The translations under genes and the position numbers were made by a program. The notes below the pieces were generated by a model. That model saw only the letters and a program-made list of their open reading frames with translations. It did not search any database and was not told where the DNA came from. Shown one piece after another: positions 5,993 to 8,127 of a DNA stretch of 8,127 nucleotides. Positions within the stretch are counted from its first letter, which is position 1. Each line of letters opens with the position of its first letter. The stretch spans positions 1 through 8,127 of the forward strand of contig URQW01000115.1 of the NCBI GenBank assembly GCA_900550105.1, read 5' to 3'. The stretch is from an uncultured Pelosinus sp. (GTDB taxonomy: Bacteria; Bacillota; Negativicutes; UMGS1260).

Positions 5993-6064
5993 TCAAGTGC
6001 TTTCTTCTTCGGCTACAGCAGCCTTAGGCAAATCAAAACTGATAATTGAAAGGGAACAATACAC
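5993..6064 (-). pseudogene. apparent C-terminal remnant of an unidentified gene
   Basis: A minus-strand reading frame of about 23 codons ends SFDLPKAAVAEEEST with TGA at 5993-5995. The Ala/Glu-rich ending is protein-like, and two hairpins follow, the second a good strand-specific terminator. This is the expected 3' end of a real gene. Upstream the frame is closed by TAA at 6068-6070, and no Shine-Dalgarno sequence precedes the only possible start (GTG 6064). The gene body is therefore missing, apparently replaced by the chemoreceptor promoter region. I cannot name the parent gene. A chance ORF is the alternative. Confidence 0.4.
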
Positions 6065-6074
6065 ATGTTAAACT
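6046..6074 (+). promoter_or_regulatory. candidate sigma-A-type promoter of the chemoreceptor gene
   Basis: TTGAAA (6046-6051, five of six matches to TTGACA) is followed by a 17-base spacer and TAAACT (6069-6074, four of six matches to TATAAT). A start near 6081 would give a leader of about 50 bases. No flagellar sigma-factor promoter (TAAA-N15-GCCGATAA) was seen. It overlaps the antisense coding remnant. Confidence 0.35.
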
Positions 6075-6130
6075 GTTCAAAGAACTACATTTGAAAACAT
6101 TACGGATTCATCGAAGAAAGGAATAACACA

Positions 6131-7807
6131 ATGACTATCAAAACAAAACTACTTTTAGGATACCTAGTAACTTCACTACTTATTGTCGTCATATCCGCGA
6201 TTACAGTGTATGGATTTACGACAACCCAAACACAATATGACACTATATTATCAAGAAATACTCCTGTCACTGTGGCGTTAAGAGAAATTCAGTATTACTT
6301 TACCGGACAATCTAATGATGAACGCGGATTTTTATTAACTGGAGGCGGCGAGTTTAAAAACGAAATAACTCAAAAATCTGACCAGATAAAAATGCGACTC
6401 CAGCTCATTCAAGGACTCGTTACAACCGATAAAGAGAAACAACTTTTACAGGAAATAACCAACTCGCATGAACAATTTACCCAGATCAATTATAAGGTGA
6501 TTTCTTTATACAACGAGGGCAAAATAGATGAGGCTAAATCCCTTTCATTCGGAGAAGGGCGAAAGATCCGAAAAGAACTAGAAGCCAGTTTCAACAATTT
6601 TGTAAAGATCAATCAGGCCAATTCTGAAAACACAGAGGGTAATCTTCGATTATTACTTCAGCAAATGAAAGGGCTTATTATCGGCGTAAGTGCAATTGCA
6701 ATAATTTTTGGAATATGTATAGGGATTTTCATGTCAATCTATATTACTAAACCAATCAAAAAAGTTACTTCACATATTGCAAAAGGGGATTTAAATATTC
6801 AAGAAAATATAGGGACCTCTCAAGATGAAATCGGGCAACTTGTGAGCGCATTCATGAAAATGGTAATTGATTTGAAAAAGATGGTACTGACCATTAAAAC
6901 CAATGCTGAACATATTTCAAACTCATCGAAAGAATTATCTGTTAATGCCGATCAATCCGCGCAGGCAGCAAATCAGGTTGCTCAATCCATTGCTGAAGTA
7001 GCCATAAATGCTGAACAACAGCTTAGTGTAACTAACGCAACTTCTGCTGTAGTAGAACAGATGTCGGCCAGCATTCATCAAATTTCTGCCAATGCCAACC
7101 AAGTAGCTACTCAATCGACTCAAGCAGCAAATAAGGCAAATGAAGGTAATAAATTGACTGAAAAAGCAGTCATTCAGATGACTAATATTGAAAAAGCAGT
7201 GAGTACTTCAGCGCAATTTATTGGTAAATTAGGAGATCGCTCGAAAGAAATTGGTCAAATTGTAGATATAATCTCCAGTATCGCTAGCCAAACAAACCTA
7301 TTGGCTCTCAACGCGGCCATTGAGGCAGCTCGTGCAGGTGAACAAGGACGCGGGTTTTCTGTTGTAGCAGAAGAAGTTCGTAAACTGGCAGAGCAGTCAC
7401 AAGATGCGGCTAAACAGATCGCAATATTGATTAGTGAAATTCAAGGCGATACAGAGAAAGCCGTATTAGCTATGAATAATGGAACGTCAGAAGTAAAACT
7501 TGGAGCCAATATCGTCAATGCTTCTGGACAAGCCTTCCAAGAAATTACGACCATGGTAAGCTTAGGTTCTGAGCAAATGATACAAATCTCTGTTGCTGTC
7601 GAGCAAATGGCTATTGGCAGCCAAAAGATCGTTAGCTCCGTAAAGCAGATAGAGGAACTGAGCAAAAAATCATCTGGAGAAGCTCAAACAGTCTCAGCTG
7701 CTACAGAACAACAATCGGCTTCAACAGAAGAGATTGCCTCATCCAGCCAAACGCTAGCTCATTTAGTGACAGATCTTAATGCGGCCGTTAGTAAGTTTCA
7801 AGTCTAA
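6131..7807 (+). CDS. methyl-accepting chemotaxis protein with four-helix-bundle sensor
   Basis: A 558-aa transmembrane chemoreceptor that should signal through CheW and CheA to bias flagellar or other motility. The N-terminal membrane helix spans about residues 8-28. A periplasmic/extracellular region of about 150 residues, rich in charged helices (IQYYFTGQSNDERGFLLTGG), resembles the 4HB_MCP sensor class. The second membrane helix is at about 182-203, followed by HAMP (TKPIKKVTSHIAKGDL...DEIGQLVSAF) to about 255. The long cytoplasmic coiled coil has its conserved hairpin tip at about 373-420, with IASQTNLLALNAAIEAARAG followed by EQGRGFSVVAEEVRKLAEQS. It ends KFQV with no CheR-docking pentapeptide. 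The start has AAAGGA (6117-6122) 8 bases upstream. It is the only gene here on the plus strand, and no che genes are nearby. Ligand unknown. Confidence 0.95.
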   Translation: MTIKTKLLLGYLVTSLLIVVISAITVYGFTTTQTQYDTILSRNTPVTVALREIQYYFTGQSNDERGFLLTGGGEFKNEITQKSDQIKMRLQLIQGLVTTDKEKQLLQEITNSHEQFTQINYKVISLYNEGKIDEAKSLSFGEGRKIRKELEASFNNFVKINQANSENTEGNLRLLLQQMKGLIIGVSAIAIIFGICIGIFMSIYITKPIKKVTSHIAKGDLNIQENIGTSQDEIGQLVSAFMKMVIDLKKMVLTIKTNAEHISNSSKELSVNADQSAQAANQVAQSIAEVAINAEQQLSVTNATSAVVEQMSASIHQISANANQVATQSTQAANKANEGNKLTEKAVIQMTNIEKAVSTSAQFIGKLGDRSKEIGQIVDIISSIASQTNLLALNAAIEAARAGEQGRGFSVVAEEVRKLAEQSQDAAKQIAILISEIQGDTEKAVLAMNNGTSEVKLGANIVNASGQAFQEITTMVSLGSEQMIQISVAVEQMAIGSQKIVSSVKQIEELSKKSSGEAQTVSAATEQQSASTEEIASSSQTLAHLVTDLNAAVSKFQV

Positions 7808-7818
7808 TTCAAATACTC

Positions 7819-7855
7819 CAAAGCGGGCGTTTGATCGTCCTCTTTGTTTATTTCT
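7819..7855 (+). terminator. intrinsic terminator of the chemoreceptor gene
   Basis: CAAAGCGGGCG (7819-7829) pairs with CGTCCTCTTTG (7836-7846) with one mismatch and one G-U pair around a 6-base loop. TTTATTTCT follows in the plus direction. It starts 11 bases after the stop codon. Confidence 0.75.
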
Positions 7856-7900
7856 AATTTCATTTCTCTAGTTCTATGTTAAATAAATTATATCGATTGA

Positions 7901-7929
7901 AGCGGCAGGTGCGATTCCCGTCGCTTTTT
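7901..7929 (+). terminator. second plus-strand intrinsic terminator
   Basis: AGCGGCAGG (7901-7909) pairs with CCCGTCGCT (7917-7925) with one mismatch and one G-U pair around TGCGATT, followed by TTTTT. No gene lies between it and the first terminator. It is either a back-up terminator for the chemoreceptor gene or the relic of a lost gene. The rest of 7930-8025 shows no ORF with a ribosome site and no structure that I can support. Confidence 0.6.
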
Positions 7930-8025
7930 CTATGCTCATCGACCTTCCTGCTTATTGATTCATTACTGAATTCTGACAGTTAGCTATATGCTTATTATTT
8001 CGTGCGTTAGAAAAATGTTAGAAAA

Positions 8026-8069
8026 AATAAAAGAAGCTTTGCGGAAAAATACCGCAAAGCTTCTTTTAT

Positions 8070-8070
<1 letters not shown>
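8026..8070 (-). terminator. intrinsic terminator of the second tRNA-Ala
   Basis: Arms 8026-8044 and 8052-8070 form a perfect 19-bp stem around a 7-base loop. In minus-strand RNA it follows the tRNA CCA end directly and is followed by U-rich sequence (TTCTTTTATTTTTTC). The core GCTTTGCGG/CCGCAAAGC resembles the core of the 4422-4474 terminator (ACTTTG/CAAAGT), although the outer sequences differ. Confidence 0.85.

Positions 8071-8127
<57 letters not shown>

Larger units (their letters stand above)
4493..8069. mobile_element. possible insertion at a tRNA-Ala 3' end (hypothesis, no integrase)
   Basis: The segment lies between a tRNA-Ala gene ending at 8070 and a 19-base duplicate of that tRNA's 3' end at 4474-4492, in direct orientation. 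Each copy has its own minus-strand terminator (8026-8070 and 4422-4474). That is the arrangement left by site-specific integration into a tRNA 3' end. The segment holds AT-rich small genes, a gene remnant and a chemoreceptor, and much of it is visibly richer in A/T than the genes at 160-4280. Against this, no integrase, excisionase or replication gene is present. It could equally be a relic of tRNA gene duplication and decay. Confidence 0.35.

Noticed and set aside
5941..6060. Possible riboswitch in the structured leader upstream of the chemoreceptor gene (c-di-GMP or other class)
   Set aside because: None of the conserved core motifs of the c-di-GMP-I class or of other classes I know were found on either strand. 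The hairpins pair better in minus-strand RNA and are explained by a gene 3' end.
7901..7925. Hairpin with loop TGCGATT that resembles a tRNA T-arm (loop TTCGATT)
   Set aside because: The stem is longer than a T-stem, no acceptor or anticodon arm can be built around it, and a T-run follows directly, so a terminator explains it better.
7877..7984. Plus-strand 35-codon ORF starting ATG TTA AAT
   Set aside because: It has no ribosome binding site, runs through a terminator hairpin and has no protein-like features.

Overview
The window looks like a chromosomal segment of a low-to-moderate GC, Gram-positive-type (Bacillota/Firmicutes) bacterium. The evidence is strong AGGAGG/GGGG Shine-Dalgarno sequences, U-tract intrinsic terminators, Firmicutes-style coding, and one exact match to the Spo0A-box core (TGTCGAA) upstream of a small operon. 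A spore-forming anaerobe, perhaps a Negativicutes relative, would fit the mix of TRAP binding protein, large Cache/c-di-GMP protein, chemoreceptor and hemerythrin, but the taxonomy is inference.

Layout. (i) 1-76, minus strand: a complete tRNA-Ala(GGC). (ii) 160-4280, minus strand: a two-gene unit made of a DctP-type TRAP solute-binding lipoprotein followed 23 bases later by a membrane Cache-HAMP-GAF-GGDEF-EAL protein. No TRAP permease gene is present, so the binding protein may serve as a ligand-presenting co-sensor. (iii) 4422-4492: a very long hairpin terminator abutting a 19-base orphan copy of the tRNA-Ala 3' end. (iv) 4608-5768, minus strand, visibly AT-richer: four small genes. In transcription order these are an unknown 93-aa protein, an unknown 65-aa protein, a 40-aa peptide with a signal sequence, and a bacteriohemerythrin in which one diiron ligand position is Gln. 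(v) 5911-6064: a strand-specific terminator and an apparent orphan C-terminal coding remnant on the minus strand. (vi) 6131-7807, plus strand: a methyl-accepting chemotaxis protein followed by two terminators. (vii) 8026-8127, minus strand: a tRNA terminator and the 3' 58 bases of a second tRNA-Ala(GGC), identical to the first over all 58 bases seen.

How it fits together. The genes centre on sensing: c-di-GMP turnover coupled to an extracytoplasmic ligand, chemotaxis, O2/iron binding, and a possible secreted peptide. The full-length tRNA end at 8070, the 19-base tRNA 3' fragment at 4474-4492, and a terminator next to each suggest that 4493-8069 may be an old insertion into the 3' end of a tRNA-Ala gene. 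No integrase is visible, so this remains a hypothesis. The points most worth a second look are the 40-aa secreted-peptide ORF, the repeated tRNA 3' ends, the binding-protein/c-di-GMP gene pair, and the Gln-substituted hemerythrin.
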